A DNA stretch of 49,741 nt from Pelagicoccus sp. (GTDB lineage Bacteria; Verrucomicrobiota; Verrucomicrobiia; Opitutales; Opitutaceae), in contig JANQRJ010000056.1 in the NCBI GenBank assembly GCA_028284635.1, positions 1 through 49,741 of the forward strand, read 5' to 3'. The notes under the pieces are model-generated. The model saw nothing but the letters and a program-made list of their open reading frames with translations, had not been told where the DNA came from and made no database searches. Below, piece by piece: positions 1 through 10,258 of the stretch. How positions within the stretch are numbered: the first letter of the stretch is position 1; each line of letters opens with the position of its first letter. A program made the translations under genes and the position numbers.

Positions 1-136
1 CCGCGACTGCGGGACCGCGGAGCCTACAGAGGGAACAACCGGTGCGGCAACGACGGAGCGTTGCCCTCCAAAGGATGCTTCTCACGTTAAGTTGACGCCT
101 ATGCGCTCCGCGGGATCCGCACTACTCTTTGCGACA
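1..136. repeat. Palindromic element family I, partial, with family A end
   Basis: Positions 15-54 are identical to the last 40 bases of the window (49702-49741). Positions 44-69 are the right arm of a palindrome whose left arm stands at 49680-49705, and 88-106 is the inverse of 49642-49660. The stretch ends at about 108-125 in a family A-type terminus (GCGGGATCCGCACTAC). No gene is seen in positions 1-226. Confidence 0.75.
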
Positions 137-226
137 TTGCACCCGTGACGCGACGTCAGTATTCTCCGTTTCATTGGTCATCAGGCACACTACCGGTAGC
201 CAAGCCAGAAGCGCCCGGTCGCAAAC

Positions 227-1072
227 TCATGGCAACAGTTTCGTCTTCTCGAATTCCAGTTCACGAATCGAACGAATGCGAAAGCCGTACTTTATCCAAA
301 CCTCGATCTCTCGATCCGAATGGACTCTAGCATGCACCGGGTGGTCTAAGCCGTTTGGCAGGATCTCAAACTCGCTTCCAAGCCCTTCCCGCAAAACCCG
401 TTGGTCGGCAAAAATGGCCGCCAGCAATTCACTTCTAAACGTATCCGGCCGTCTCAAGACCAAATTGGCCGACCCATCGAAAAGCTTCGTCACCTCCGAC
501 TCGGATACCGCCTCTCCGACAAGCTCGCGAATAGCTCTAATTTGCTCGTAAGTACTCTCACCTTCGCGAAGGTCCGCGAAAACCGCGAAGTGGGCGTGCG
601 ACGCATATTCGGATTTGCGTTTGCGCAGAGATTTCTTCCGGTTGCCCTCGGCGACCAAAAGAGCACCGGCCTCAAACCGCAGACTCTCGATCTGCGAAAC
701 AGCCTTCTCAACCTTTTCAAGGTAGTCCAACAGCCTTTCTCGTCTGACGCTCTCTATATCGTCGTAAAACGAAACCGCAAAGCGGACGCTCAATTCATCT
801 GCTGGCTTTACCAAAACCACTGGGACCTGAGGGTCGCCGCCAGGCAGGGCTCGCAAAAAACCATCGACGACTGTATCCGCGGAAAGAGTCAATTCTTGGA
901 CGAGAGGCCCATGCGATTTTGCAGAGGACGCGTACCCTGCATCGCGACCGCTGGTTAAAGCAAAGGGGCTGAGACTGAAAATTTCTTCGGAATCGATATC
1001 CTGCGCAAAAGAAGGATTTGGAAATGCTATCCAAACGATGGGCAAGGATAGAAAGATCGTTTTTGTTTTCAT
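227..1072 (-). CDS. Secreted protein of unknown function with a TonB-receptor-like N-terminal signature
   Basis: This is a 281-residue protein with a clear signal peptide (residues 1-23, cut after PSFAQ). Directly after it comes EEIFSLSPFALTSGRDAGY, which resembles the 'LSPF-x-V...GY' stretch that opens many TonB-dependent receptors of Opitutae. The protein is far too short for a beta-barrel and shows no plug domain. The middle (about 95-150) is predicted helical and charged, with many Arg, Lys and Glu. I cannot name the family. The gene stands alone on the minus strand, about 220 bp downstream of the M16 peptidase gene, and the gap holds a perfect 28-bp palindrome (1213-1240) that may be an operator. 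Periplasmic or outer-membrane location is inferred from the signal peptide. Confidence 0.75.
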   Translation of the reverse strand: MKTKTIFLSLPIVWIAFPNPSFAQDIDSEEIFSLSPFALTSGRDAGYASSAKSHGPLVQELTLSADTVVDGFLRALPGGDPQVPVVLVKPADELSVRFAVSFYDDIESVRRERLLDYLEKVEKAVSQIESLRFEAGALLVAEGNRKKSLRKRKSEYASHAHFAVFADLREGESTYEQIRAIRELVGEAVSESEVTKLFDGSANLVLRRPDTFRSELLAAIFADQRVLREGLGSEFEILPNGLDHPVHARVHSDREIEVWIKYGFRIRSIRELEFEKTKLLP

Positions 1073-1212
1073 TTTTAAAGCTAGGGAAACTCTTGGCCAG
1101 ACACCTGGAAAAAGGCTACCGCATTTTCTCCTGTCACGCTTCTCGCTCGATGTCAGTTTCCAAATGCCGGGCGACCTGGTTGCGGCTGCGATAAAAAACG
1201 TGTCGTCAGATG

Positions 1213-1240
1213 TTTAATTCTCTAACGTTAGAGAATTAAA
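1213..1240. promoter_or_regulatory. Perfect 28-bp AT-rich palindrome, possible operator
   Basis: The halves TTTAATTCTCTAAC and GTTAGAGAATTAAA are exact reverse complements with no spacer. The site lies about 140 bp upstream of the secreted protein gene that starts at 1072. It has no T-tract and so does not look like a terminator of the M16 gene ending at 1293. Its outer TTTAATT/AATTAAA matches the outer arms of the palindrome before the TonB receptor gene (21896-21921). Use as an operator is inferred. Confidence 0.45.
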
Positions 1241-1292
1241 TGCACGCAATGGAAAGCGATGGGAATCCAGAAAGCAGCCTGCCGCTTGCAGG

Positions 1293-4160
1293 CTACGGCC
1301 GGGCTCCTGCTCGCAGAGGTGCCAGCAAGACAGGCCCTTCGGCGACTTCGGGGCTCAAGGCAGGGAGAATGGCCACCGCAAGAGCGTCGTCGGATTTCAA
1401 ATACCGTTTTGCCAAGGCGAGGATCTCCTCCGCCGTGATCGTCGACAGCAAGCCGTCCTTGTAACTCAAGGCGTTTTCCACCTGCTGCGGGTATTCCTGA
1501 ACGCCGTGCAGAACGTTCTCCAGCAGGTAGCGGTTGTCGAGCCAGCCCTGCTTGAGACCCTCTTCCAGCGGAGCCACTGCGGTTCGCAGCTCCAGCTCTT
1601 CGATAGGCTCCTCCCTTAGCTGCGCCGCTATCTCCAGCACGACGCCAAGAAGCCGGTCGGCATCATTCTTCAGGCAATCCACATCGGCCCGGATATGCCG
1701 CAGAGTATCGTATGCCGGAAACGTTATATAGCTTACGCTGGGAGAATAGCTCACTCCAAGCTGGTCGCGAGCCCGAGCTCGTAGTCGGTTTTCCAATACC
1801 GAGGATAGTAAGTAAAGCGCTGCGCTTTCGCGGAAGGAAATATCGTCCTGTATGGTCCAGACAACTACGGACGCCGCATTCTCGCCCCGCCCTTTCTGGT
1901 ACTCGATTTGGCGCTTGCCGGCCTGGGCGGCGATGCGGAGCTTGCGAACGGCATCGAAGTCGCTCTTGGAGGCCTTTCGCTCGGGCAAGGCTCCGAAGGT
2001 CTCTCGAGCAAGGGCGAGAGCCTGTTCCATTTCGAAATCCCCGACTATCGCCACCTCGAGATAGCCTTCCCGAAAGGCCCTCTCCATCCATGTCCGCAAA
2101 GTCTCGAGCTCGACCCGTGAAATCTCGTCCAGCGTGGGAGCGTGAAAACGAGGCTGTCCCGGATAGAGCATGCGATAGAGGTCGCGATACGCTTCGCTCA
2201 ACCCGTCCGGCTCGAGCTCGCGGCTCTGCTTGAACTTCGACTTGGTAAGCTCGAAGGCCTTCTCGTCTATCCGTGGGCTCAAAAGGTATTCGGAGGCGAT
2301 TTTCAGGGCTTCGTCGAGACCGTCCGTGGGTGTGACGGCCCGGAAGGCAAAGGCATCGTGATCCTCCATGCTGAAGACGAAAGAACTGACGTTGCGGCGC
2401 AGCTCGGAGTAGATGTCTTCGATAGGGTGTTCTCCAAAACCGCTGCGAAAGAGAGAGGCCATAGCCAGAGCATGGGTGCCTGGGTTGCTGTCTCGGAAGT
2501 CCAGCATCCCGCCGCCTATTCTGACCAGAATCCGCACCGTGCCCTTTTCGTTCTCGGTGGGCAAGACCGTCAGACGGGCGTTGTTGGCGAAGCGGTAGGT
2601 TTCCGCCTCGATGCCGGACAGCTTGCCCTTTTCGACGATCTCTCCGACGTCGCCAAACTCCGAATACGCGAATGCTTCGCGAGACCTAGGCACATAGGCG
2701 GGCACGAAGTTGCGACGCTCGGACCTCAGGCGGCCTTTCAGCAGATCGATGTCGACCGGCCACTCGAAGTCTCCCGCTATGAAATAGGACAGTCGCTTGA
2801 GGTTCCAGACTTCGGCAAAGGCCCGGTCGACTTCCTCCAAGGTCAGACTGGAGAGATTGCGCTCAAGGTGCCGAGCGTTTGCTTCGGAGCCCGTATAGAC
2901 GCGGTCCTCGGCAACGGCTTCGACGATCTGGTCGATAAGCATGCGGGGTTCGGCAGATTCGAATCGGGCAGCAGCGTTGTTCGCTCGCTGCAGCCAGTCT
3001 CGCCGCAGTTCATCGAATTCCTGCTGGGTGAAGCCGTGATCCAAGGCCTGGCGAAGGAGCTGGTCGAGCCAGACGAAGGCTTCCCACCAGAAGGCTCCTC
3101 CGGAGCTGATGGTGACTTGGCAGAAAGGGAATCCGAGCACTCGGTCGTAGCTAGCGAAGTCGTTGCTCAAACCGTCGATCGCAAGACGGCAGCGCTTGTT
3201 GAAGAGAGCCGTGGCGATGCCGCGGGCGGTGTCCTTCCGGCGTAGGGAGAAGCTGTCCTTGCGAGGCCGTTCGTTCCAAGCCCGGGACAGTTCCAGGGTG
3301 TAGCGCTCGACGCCGTCGACTTCCAGAGCGAGATGGCGAAAGGGCTTGGAGCGGGCGAGACGGCCAAGGCGACGCTTAGGAAGTTTGCCCTTCGGGCTGA
3401 CGAGAGAGGCGAAATTCTCTTCGATGGAGCCTATCAGTGACAACTCGTCGAAGTCCCCCACGACTACCAGGGTCATGAGATCGGGCCGATACCACTTCCG
3501 GTAGAAGCGGAGCAGCTCGTCTCGGGTAACCGTCCGCACAAGCTCGAGACTGCCGATCGGATGCCGGTCGACCAAGCGACTTCCAGCGAAGGAGAAGCGA
3601 AAGGACTCTTGGGAGATTCTGGACTTCGGAGTTTCTCGGGACTGGCGTTCGCGCAGGATGACTTGGCGCTGGTTTTCGATGCGGGCCGGATCGAAGAGCA
3701 GACCGTCCGCATAATCTCGATACAGCTTGAGACTTTGTCCGACTAGCTCGGCGTCGTTTTTCGGAAGCTCCAGGTGGTAGACGGTTTTGTCGTGGTAGGT
3801 GAAGGCGTTGACATCGACCCCGTAGCCCATGCCGAGGAGCTGGAAGAAGGCGATCAGCTCTCCCGACTGGAAGTTGCGCGTGCCTTCGAAGGCCATGTGT
3901 TCGACGAAGTGAGCCATACCGCGCTCGTCATCCTTTTCGTCCAGCGAGCCGACCCGGACCATCAGACGCATGCTTACGACTCCGGGCTTCGCTCGGTGAG
4001 GCATCAAGGCATAGCGAAAACCGTTTTCCAGCTCTCCCCATACGATCTGCTCAGGCGGCTGGATCTCGCTGCCTTCGTGCGGCCATGGCTGTCGCCCAGC
4101 CTGTAGCAGCAGGACGGGGAGCAATGCCCAGAGCGAGAGGACTAGAAGTCGGCTTCCCAC
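1293..4160 (-). CDS. M16 family zinc metallopeptidase (pitrilysin/insulinase-like), exported
   Basis: This 955-residue protein has the size and two-halves plan of the large M16 peptidases. Those degrade peptides inside a clamshell formed by two homologous halves, of which only the first is catalytic. The inverted zinc motif HFVEH is at residues 84-88, with the third ligand most likely E162 (in ARIENQRQVILRE). The half-repeat structure recurs near residues 205-245 and 520-760. An N-terminal hydrophobic stretch (about 4-20) suggests export to the periplasm. The start is a GTG preceded by a G-rich ribosome site (GGGGGGAA). It lies 27 bp downstream of the beta-propeller-like gene (4188-5300) on the same strand, so the two probably share a transcript. 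The exact substrate cannot be told. Confidence 0.93.
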   Translation of the reverse strand: MGSRLLVLSLWALLPVLLLQAGRQPWPHEGSEIQPPEQIVWGELENGFRYALMPHRAKPGVVSMRLMVRVGSLDEKDDERGMAHFVEHMAFEGTRNFQSGELIAFFQLLGMGYGVDVNAFTYHDKTVYHLELPKNDAELVGQSLKLYRDYADGLLFDPARIENQRQVILRERQSRETPKSRISQESFRFSFAGSRLVDRHPIGSLELVRTVTRDELLRFYRKWYRPDLMTLVVVGDFDELSLIGSIEENFASLVSPKGKLPKRRLGRLARSKPFRHLALEVDGVERYTLELSRAWNERPRKDSFSLRRKDTARGIATALFNKRCRLAIDGLSNDFASYDRVLGFPFCQVTISSGGAFWWEAFVWLDQLLRQALDHGFTQQEFDELRRDWLQRANNAAARFESAEPRMLIDQIVEAVAEDRVYTGSEANARHLERNLSSLTLEEVDRAFAEVWNLKRLSYFIAGDFEWPVDIDLLKGRLRSERRNFVPAYVPRSREAFAYSEFGDVGEIVEKGKLSGIEAETYRFANNARLTVLPTENEKGTVRILVRIGGGMLDFRDSNPGTHALAMASLFRSGFGEHPIEDIYSELRRNVSSFVFSMEDHDAFAFRAVTPTDGLDEALKIASEYLLSPRIDEKAFELTKSKFKQSRELEPDGLSEAYRDLYRMLYPGQPRFHAPTLDEISRVELETLRTWMERAFREGYLEVAIVGDFEMEQALALARETFGALPERKASKSDFDAVRKLRIAAQAGKRQIEYQKGRGENAASVVVWTIQDDISFRESAALYLLSSVLENRLRARARDQLGVSYSPSVSYITFPAYDTLRHIRADVDCLKNDADRLLGVVLEIAAQLREEPIEELELRTAVAPLEEGLKQGWLDNRYLLENVLHGVQEYPQQVENALSYKDGLLSTITAEEILALAKRYLKSDDALAVAILPALSPEVAEGPVLLAPLRAGARP

Positions 4161-4187
4161 GATTCGTTCCCCCCGCGCCCCAAGATA

Positions 4188-5300
4188 CTAGTAGTCGGCA
4201 GGCAGTTTGACGATACTGACCCGCTGGCCCTTGCCCACTCCCGCGTCGCTGCTCTGTTCGGGCACGGCAATGAGGTTAGTTCCGTCGTCGAGCGACATCA
4301 GGCCGAACTTGCCCGGCGTGGAAAAGTCCGTGTCGGGACGAAAACGAATGGGGCGGGCGTCCTTTCTGCCTTTTGGGAAGAGAAGCTCGCCGCTGTTTCC
4401 CGTCAGCAGGACGCGTCCCTTGTAGGTCTGCTGCAAGCCGGACAGAGCCCCGAGCTCCCTCACGATGGTCTGCATGGAGGAGATGCCTTCGTAGGTGCCG
4501 GCGGCAATGCGAAAGACCGATCCGCTGGGGCGGCCTTGGTTGTGGTTGGTGATGAAGTAGAGCATGTCCTCGCTGTCGCGATAGCTCATGTCGGTAGGCA
4601 AGCTAGTGGTACGAATGAATTTGACCTTGGTTGGCTGGATGCCGGTCAGTAGATTCTGGACCGCTTCCGCCTCGAGGCGCCAGATGCCGGGACGACCAGG
4701 ACGGCGGCGGTTGAACATGTGTCCGCCAACGCCTGACTCGCCGACGTAGAGGTTGCCGGACTTGTCGAAGCAAATGGCGGTCGGGGCGAGCAGGCTTTCC
4801 TCGTCCTTGATGCGGATCTTGCTGTTAGGGCTGAGATCGATGCGCTTGATTGTGCGCCCCGTTCTCGGATCGATGACCAGGATGCCGACCAGGACGCGGG
4901 ACAGATCCTTCAGAGATCGGCCAGCCTCGTCCTGCACGAGAGGCGACCCCACGACCATAAAAATGGCGCCCACCGGAATATTGCCGAAACGCACTGGCGA
5001 AAAGTCGAGGTCGATGGGAGCGGTGAGCGAGGGGACGAATTTCATGGAATCCGCTTTGACCAATCCCTCCTTGTCTACCGAGAGCTTGCTGAGAAAGCTC
5101 TCGGAACGGATCGTGCCCGACTCGCCCTGAGCGTGGTTGATGACGAAGAGGTAGCTTCCATCCGGACTGAAGACCGCAGCGGTGGGCCGGAGAAATCCAT
5201 CCAGCTTCTGCACGATCTCCGGCTTGTTCTGGCCCTGGGCAAAGCCCAGCAAGAAGAGAGCAGCGACGACGAGGGATAGTATACGGGTACGGTATTTCAT
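4188..5300 (-). CDS. Secreted beta-propeller-like protein (NHL/SMP-30-like repeats)
   Basis: A 370-residue protein with a signal peptide (residues 1-23, ending GFAQG). It has repeated blade-like segments such as PTAAVFSPDGSYLFVINH, PTAICFDKSGNLYVGESG and GKFGLMSLDDGTNLIAVPE, typical of six-bladed NHL or SMP-30/gluconolactonase propellers. No catalytic metal-binding set is obvious, so it may be a binding or scaffold protein. It is the first gene of a likely pair with the M16 peptidase downstream. Product naming is based on repeat style only. Confidence 0.75.
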   Translation of the reverse strand: MKYRTRILSLVVAALFLLGFAQGQNKPEIVQKLDGFLRPTAAVFSPDGSYLFVINHAQGESGTIRSESFLSKLSVDKEGLVKADSMKFVPSLTAPIDLDFSPVRFGNIPVGAIFMVVGSPLVQDEAGRSLKDLSRVLVGILVIDPRTGRTIKRIDLSPNSKIRIKDEESLLAPTAICFDKSGNLYVGESGVGGHMFNRRRPGRPGIWRLEAEAVQNLLTGIQPTKVKFIRTTSLPTDMSYRDSEDMLYFITNHNQGRPSGSVFRIAAGTYEGISSMQTIVRELGALSGLQQTYKGRVLLTGNSGELLFPKGRKDARPIRFRPDTDFSTPGKFGLMSLDDGTNLIAVPEQSSDAGVGKGQRVSIVKLPADY

Positions 5301-5678
5301 AATCGATGCGGCTTGTATCTGCAGTTGAGAGGTATTTCGGGACCTAAGCTGGCAAAGCCAGAGGCCAATAGGCTTTTAGGCTGTAGGAGTTTAGGTGAAG
5401 AAACCTTTCAAATGTGATCATTTTTGAGAAGTGAGGTACTAATACGGTGGCGCGCGAAACGGCTGTGCCAAGCCCCGTTTTTCGAGGGGCGGAAAGGCTA
5501 GGTCTCCGCCGAGATCGCCAGCCCAGAGTCGACGAAATCGAAAAAGCTAGGCCCCGCAAGCAGGACGAAAGCGAACGGACTAGAGCAGTGTCGCGCGCGA
5601 TCCGTAGCGCGACATCCCATGTGCGACGCCAAACTAGCTCAATAGGCCAGCCGCCTGCGGTCCCAGGGCCGGGGAAAT
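5301..5678. other. Gene-free spacer of 378 bp
   Basis: Between the propeller gene start and the glycogen phosphorylase stop I see short hairpins (for example AAGCCCCG-TTTTTCGA-GGGGC near 5470-5490) and a partial GTAGCGCGACA repeat near 5600. I recognise no RNA family and no convincing coding frame. The open frame at 5447-5701 on the plus strand has Arg/Ser-rich composition typical of a chance frame. Confidence 0.4.
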
Positions 5679-8174
5679 CTACTTCACCTTCACGGGCTTG
5701 AGCTTCCAGATCTCTTCGGCGTATTCGCTGATGGTACGATCCGATGAAAACTTACCGACGCGAGCCGTATTCATAATCGCCATACGCGCCCAGCGCTTCT
5801 CATCCTTGAAAGCCGCGTCGACCTTCTCCTGGCAATCGATATACGAGCGATAGTCGGCCAGCACCTTAAAGGGATCGCCGCCGTCGAGCAAGCTGTGACG
5901 CAGACTGGCCAAAGCGTTTGGCTCGTCTGGAGTGAAGTAGCTGGATCCGACCCAGTCTATGACGGCTTTGAGTTCCTCGTCCGCATGGTAGTAGGGGTAT
6001 GGATCGTAGCCTTTGCTATCGAGTTGCTGCACTTCCTCGACGGTCAGGCCGAAGATGAAGATGTTGTCGTCGCCGACTTCCTCGCCGATCTCGATATTCG
6101 CCCCGTCGAGAGTGCCGATGGTGAGCGCGCCGTTGAGGGCGAGCTTCATGTTGCCGGTACCCGAGGCCTCCTTCCCGGCGGTGGAAATCTGCTCGGACAG
6201 ATCGGAGGCGGGGATGATCTTGGCAGCCAGCGAGATGCGGTAGTTGGGCAGGAAAACGACCTTGAGCTTGCCGCCGATGCGGGGGTCGTTGTTGATCTTC
6301 TCGCCCACGGCGTTGATGGCCTTGATGATGGTCTTGGCAAGGTGGTAGCCGGGCGCCGCCTTGGCCCCGAAGACGAAGACGCGCGGAGCGATATCCATGC
6401 CCGGATTGTTGAGCAGGCGACGGTATAGAGTGAGGATGTGCAACAGATTGAGGTGCTGGCGCTTGTACTCGTGCAGACGCTTGATCTGCACGTCGAACAT
6501 GGCGGCAGGATCGACCTTCACGCCGCATTCGCGTTCGATGGTCTTGGCCAAGTCTACCTTGTTCTCGTATTTGATATCCATATACGCCTTCTGGAACTTG
6601 GCGTCGTCAGCGTATTTCTCGAGGCCACGCAGAGCGTCGAGATTCTTGGGCCAGTCCTTGGCAATGCCGACGCTGTCGATGAGCTTGGAGAGTCGGGGGT
6701 TGCAAGCGAGCAGCCAGCGGCGAGGCGTAATGCCGTTGGTCTTGTTGGTGAACTTGCCTGGATACAGGGCATCGAAGCTTGGGAAGAGCACCGTCTTCAG
6801 CAACTGGGAGTGGATGGCAGCAACGCCGTTCACCATGTGGCTGCCGACCACAGCGAGATGGGCCATGCGAATCATCTTGGGATGGCCTTCCTCGATGAGA
6901 GAAATGTCGCGCTTCATCCAGTTGTCGCCGGGCCAACGTTCTTCGACGAGCTGCATGAGCCGGTCGTTGATCTCGAAAATGAGCTGCAGGTGGCGTGGCA
7001 GGACTTTCTCGAAAAGCGGTTGGCTCCATTTTTCCAAAGCCTCGGGCAGGAGCGTGTGATTGGTGTAGGCAAAGGTCTTGGTGACGGTCTCCCAAGCCGC
7101 ATCCCAGCCCAGATTTTCTTCATCGACGAGGATGCGCATGAGCTCGGCCACCGCGATAGCCGGATGCGTGTCGTTCAGCTGAATGGAGACCTGCTCGGCA
7201 AAATGGTCCCAACCGCCATTGTTCTTCTGGAAGCGACGGATAATGTCGCGCAGGGAGCAGGAAACGAAGAAGTACTGTTGGACGAGACGCAGCTCCTTGC
7301 CATTCTCCGTCTTGTCGTTTGGATACAAGACCTTGGAAATGGTTTCGCCGATCGCCTTCTCCCGCACGGCTTCGACATAGTCGCCTTTGTTGAACTCCTC
7401 CAGATCGAAGTCCTCCGAAGAACGCGAAGACCAAAGCCGCAGGAAGTTCACCGTGCGCGTGCCGTATCCAGCTATCGGTATGTCGTAAGGCACTCCCTGG
7501 ATGCTGCGCGTATCCACCCACTCAGGACGATAGTGGCCAAACTCGTCGAAAACGGTTTCCACTCGTCCGTAGATCTTGATGCTCTGAGTGTACTCGGGGC
7601 GGACGATGTCCCATGGAGTGCCGTACTTCTTCCAGCTGTCGGGATGCTCGACCTGATGACCGTTGACGAACTCCTGCTTAAAGAGGCCGAACTCGTAGTA
7701 GATGCCATAGCCGATAGCCGGCAAATCGAGCGTAGCGAGCGAGTCCAGGAAGCAAGCGGCAAGACGACCCAGGCCTCCATTGCCAAGCCCCATGTCCAGC
7801 TCCTCCTCGCAGATCGATTCCCAGTCCAGTCCCAACTCGTCCACTGCGGCCCGCACTTCCTCGTAGACGCCAGAGCTGTACATGTTGTTGGTCAGCATGC
7901 GACCCATCAGATACTCCATGGACAAGTAGTAGAGACGACGGGTGTTCGCATCGTGGTGGGCGCTCTGGGTCGCGATCATATCGTCCACAATGCGATCGCG
8001 CACCGCCAAGGAAACGCAGTTCCACCAATCGCGCTTGGTAGCGAGAGACGGCGTGTGAGCAAGCGTATGCCTGAGATGGGTGAGGATAGAGTCCTTCATC
8101 GATACGGGAGCCGGAGCTCCCTTGGTCTTGGCAGCCTTCTTGGCGGCTGACTTCTTATTAGCTACTGGGCTCAT
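5679..8174 (-). CDS. glgP: Glycogen/starch/alpha-glucan phosphorylase
   Basis: An 831-residue cytoplasmic enzyme that splits alpha-1,4-glucan with phosphate to give glucose 1-phosphate. The PLP-lysine motif [14 protein letters not shown] is present (lysine near residue 677). So are other family stretches such as [55 protein letters not shown] and the KRLHEYKRQ segment. Length matches the usual 800-850 residues. An extra Lys/Ala-rich stretch of about 25 residues opens the protein ([11 protein letters not shown]). The gene stands alone and is transcribed away from the export operon that starts near 8374-8491. No other glycogen genes are nearby. Confidence 0.98.
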   Translation of the reverse strand: MSPVANKKSAAKKAAKTKGAPAPVSMKDSILTHLRHTLAHTPSLATKRDWWNCVSLAVRDRIVDDMIATQSAHHDANTRRLYYLSMEYLMGRMLTNNMYSSGVYEEVRAAVDELGLDWESICEEELDMGLGNGGLGRLAACFLDSLATLDLPAIGYGIYYEFGLFKQEFVNGHQVEHPDSWKKYGTPWDIVRPEYTQSIKIYGRVETVFDEFGHYRPEWVDTRSIQGVPYDIPIAGYGTRTVNFLRLWSSRSSEDFDLEEFNKGDYVEAVREKAIGETISKVLYPNDKTENGKELRLVQQYFFVSCSLRDIIRRFQKNNGGWDHFAEQVSIQLNDTHPAIAVAELMRILVDEENLGWDAAWETVTKTFAYTNHTLLPEALEKWSQPLFEKVLPRHLQLIFEINDRLMQLVEERWPGDNWMKRDISLIEEGHPKMIRMAHLAVVGSHMVNGVAAIHSQLLKTVLFPSFDALYPGKFTNKTNGITPRRWLLACNPRLSKLIDSVGIAKDWPKNLDALRGLEKYADDAKFQKAYMDIKYENKVDLAKTIERECGVKVDPAAMFDVQIKRLHEYKRQHLNLLHILTLYRRLLNNPGMDIAPRVFVFGAKAAPGYHLAKTIIKAINAVGEKINNDPRIGGKLKVVFLPNYRISLAAKIIPASDLSEQISTAGKEASGTGNMKLALNGALTIGTLDGANIEIGEEVGDDNIFIFGLTVEEVQQLDSKGYDPYPYYHADEELKAVIDWVGSSYFTPDEPNALASLRHSLLDGGDPFKVLADYRSYIDCQEKVDAAFKDEKRWARMAIMNTARVGKFSSDRTISEYAEEIWKLKPVKVK

Positions 8175-8490
8175 GCGAGAGGAATCGGGAGTTCGTTAGA
8201 GATTGAAGAAGACGGATCCTATACGACGGATCGAGACGAGGACACAAAAGCAAAACGGAGCTATTTTCAACATGTCTGCAGAGTTATAGGCCTACCCCGT
8301 TTTCACGAAGCGAAGGCGAAGCACCTGACGTGCCGAAACTTCTCAGCGAATACGAGAACAATGCAAAATATCCGTGTCGATCGGGCCTTTTTCCTTTCAG
8401 CGGAGGAAACAAGCCGTAGGTACTATTGTCGATGCAGCTCCCAAGCGGACTACGAAGATAGTCCCATGCCTTCGACACCCACAGCCAAAC

Positions 8491-10035
8491 GTGTACCAGC
8501 CCTCGCTTCCCATCCGCCTATGTCTAGCGCTCTGTCTGCTCTTCCCGAGCGCCAATGCGACGGCTCAAGTTGCCGAAGTCGCTACGCTTACCCTACGAGA
8601 AGCCGTGGAAAAGGCTCTGCAACAGAATCTAGGCCTGCGTATCCAAAAACTGGATCCAGAGATCGTCGAGGAATCCGTAATCGGCCGACAAGCCGCTTTC
8701 GACCCCACCCTCTTTTCTCAAGGTTCGATCGCCCAAAGCGATTTGGACTTCAGAAACGAGGCCGGCGAGCCAAGGCAAACCCTCTCAGACAACCGGTCCT
8801 ACAGAGCCGGAGTGGCCAAGAAGATCGCCACCGGAGCCACCATAACCGCAAGCTCCAGCCTCAGTCGCACGGACGGAGCCCGATTCGATCCCGATCTCGG
8901 CCAGATCGTAGGAAGCGGCCTGAACGAGCGAGCCTCTTTCTCGCTCGAGATCACCCAACCCCTGCTGCGCGACTTCGGATCCAAAGCGAACCTAGCCCCG
9001 CTGCGCAAAGCGGAATCTCGAAAACGCGTTGCCGACCTGCAAACCCGCAACGCCATCTTCGACCTCCTGCAGACCACGGAAATCGCCTACTGGCGCCTGG
9101 CCGACCGCTACGAACGCCACGCCCTCAGCCTTTCCAATCTCGAACTCGCCGGGAAGCTGCTCGAAGAAGCGCAGGAGCGCGAACGGCTAGGCCTCGCCAC
9201 CAGCCTGGAAACCCTGCAAGCCCAAGCCAATCTCGCCGAACGAAACGAGGAAATCATACGAGCCGAGCAAGCCATTCGCGAAGCTGGCGACGAACTCCTG
9301 GCCGCCATCGGCTCGCTCGACGAATCGCTCTCCATCGACTCCCAGCCACGCGTCTCCAGCCTTCCCATAGTTGAAGATCAACTACAGGATTTCCAAAGCG
9401 TTCTACAAACGGCTTTCGAACTGAATTTCGACACCGACATCCAGGAGGAAATCCTCCAGCAGCTCGAGCAAGACCGCATCCTCGCCAAAAACGGCCAGCG
9501 CCCCGAAGTAGACCTCACCCTCTCCAGTTCCTACAACGGGCTCTCCAACATCGACGCCAGCGACGCCTTCAGCGAAGCCCTCGACCGACGCGGGGACGAT
9601 TGGGGACTCGCCCTCAGCTTCAATCTCCCCTGGGGCAACCGCTCCGCGAAATCCAATCTTCGCCAGACCCTCCACCAAATCGAACAAGCGGAGCTCCGCC
9701 TCATCGAGATCAAGCAAGACCTCCTGCGCTCCCTCCGTTCGGCCTGGCGAACCAGGCGATCCTCCCAGGAACAGCTTCGAGCCGCCGAGATCGTAGTCGA
9801 ACTCCAGGAGGCGACCTACGAGCAGGAACGCGGCGAATACGACGAAGGCCTCTCCACCCTACGCGACCTGCTCGAAAACAGACGCGACCTAGACGCCGCC
9901 AAACTGCGCCTGCTCACCGCCCGCCTCGACCTCATCGAAGCCGACATCCGGCTCGAACGCTCCAAAGGCACCCTTCTCCAACGCGCCGGCCTAGACTGGA
10001 ACGACGAACCCATACAACCGACTCAATCCAACTAA
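8491..10035 (+). CDS. TolC-family outer membrane efflux protein
   Basis: This is the outer-membrane factor of a tripartite exporter. After a signal peptide (LCLALCLLFPSANATAQ) it has the TolC-type helical hairpins in two halves (TLREAVEKALQQNLGLRIQ at the start of the first). The Gln/Glu/Arg-rich coiled coils typical of the trans-periplasmic tunnel are seen in each half. I chose the GTG at 8491 because it puts the signal peptide at the N-terminus. An in-frame ATG at 8374 would add 39 residues with no export signal and is less likely. It heads the cluster of adaptor, ATPase and two permeases, separated from the adaptor by a 121-nt family A palindrome. Confidence 0.9.
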   Translation: MYQPSLPIRLCLALCLLFPSANATAQVAEVATLTLREAVEKALQQNLGLRIQKLDPEIVEESVIGRQAAFDPTLFSQGSIAQSDLDFRNEAGEPRQTLSDNRSYRAGVAKKIATGATITASSSLSRTDGARFDPDLGQIVGSGLNERASFSLEITQPLLRDFGSKANLAPLRKAESRKRVADLQTRNAIFDLLQTTEIAYWRLADRYERHALSLSNLELAGKLLEEAQERERLGLATSLETLQAQANLAERNEEIIRAEQAIREAGDELLAAIGSLDESLSIDSQPRVSSLPIVEDQLQDFQSVLQTAFELNFDTDIQEEILQQLEQDRILAKNGQRPEVDLTLSSSYNGLSNIDASDAFSEALDRRGDDWGLALSFNLPWGNRSAKSNLRQTLHQIEQAELRLIEIKQDLLRSLRSAWRTRRSSQEQLRAAEIVVELQEATYEQERGEYDEGLSTLRDLLENRRDLDAAKLRLLTARLDLIEADIRLERSKGTLLQRAGLDWNDEPIQPTQSN

Positions 10036-10055
10036 TGTCATGTCACGCCAGCAAC

Positions 10056-10176
10056 GTAGCGCGGAGCTTTAGCCCGCGTCCACAGAGCCTTTGGTATAGC
10101 TCTCTTTTTTATACAAGGCCGAGCCATGTGAGCTATGCCTCTCGCGACGTGGACGCGGGCTGAAGCTCCGCGCTAC
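10056..10176. repeat. Palindromic element, family A (121 nt)
   Basis: Inverted arms GTAGCGCGGAGCTTTAGCCC and GGGCTGAAGCTCCGCGCTAC enclose an AT-rich middle. It lies inside the export operon, between the outer-membrane factor and adaptor genes. Confidence 0.85.
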
Positions 10177-10258
10177 GGCCATCGACATCCCACACGTGAT
10201 GCGACACTAAGCTCCTGCAAAAGAAACCATTTCCTACACGTATCCAAAAAGCTATTTC

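Noticed and set aside
2142-3245. 367-codon open frame on the plus strand
   Set aside because: It is antisense to the M16 peptidase and shows no domain.
5447-5701. 84-codon open frame before glycogen phosphorylase
   Set aside because: It is Arg/Ser-rich without hydrophobic pattern, ribosome site or domain, and overlaps the glgP stop.
6438-8150. 570-codon open frame on the plus strand
   Set aside because: It is wholly antisense to the glycogen phosphorylase gene, which has full family motifs.
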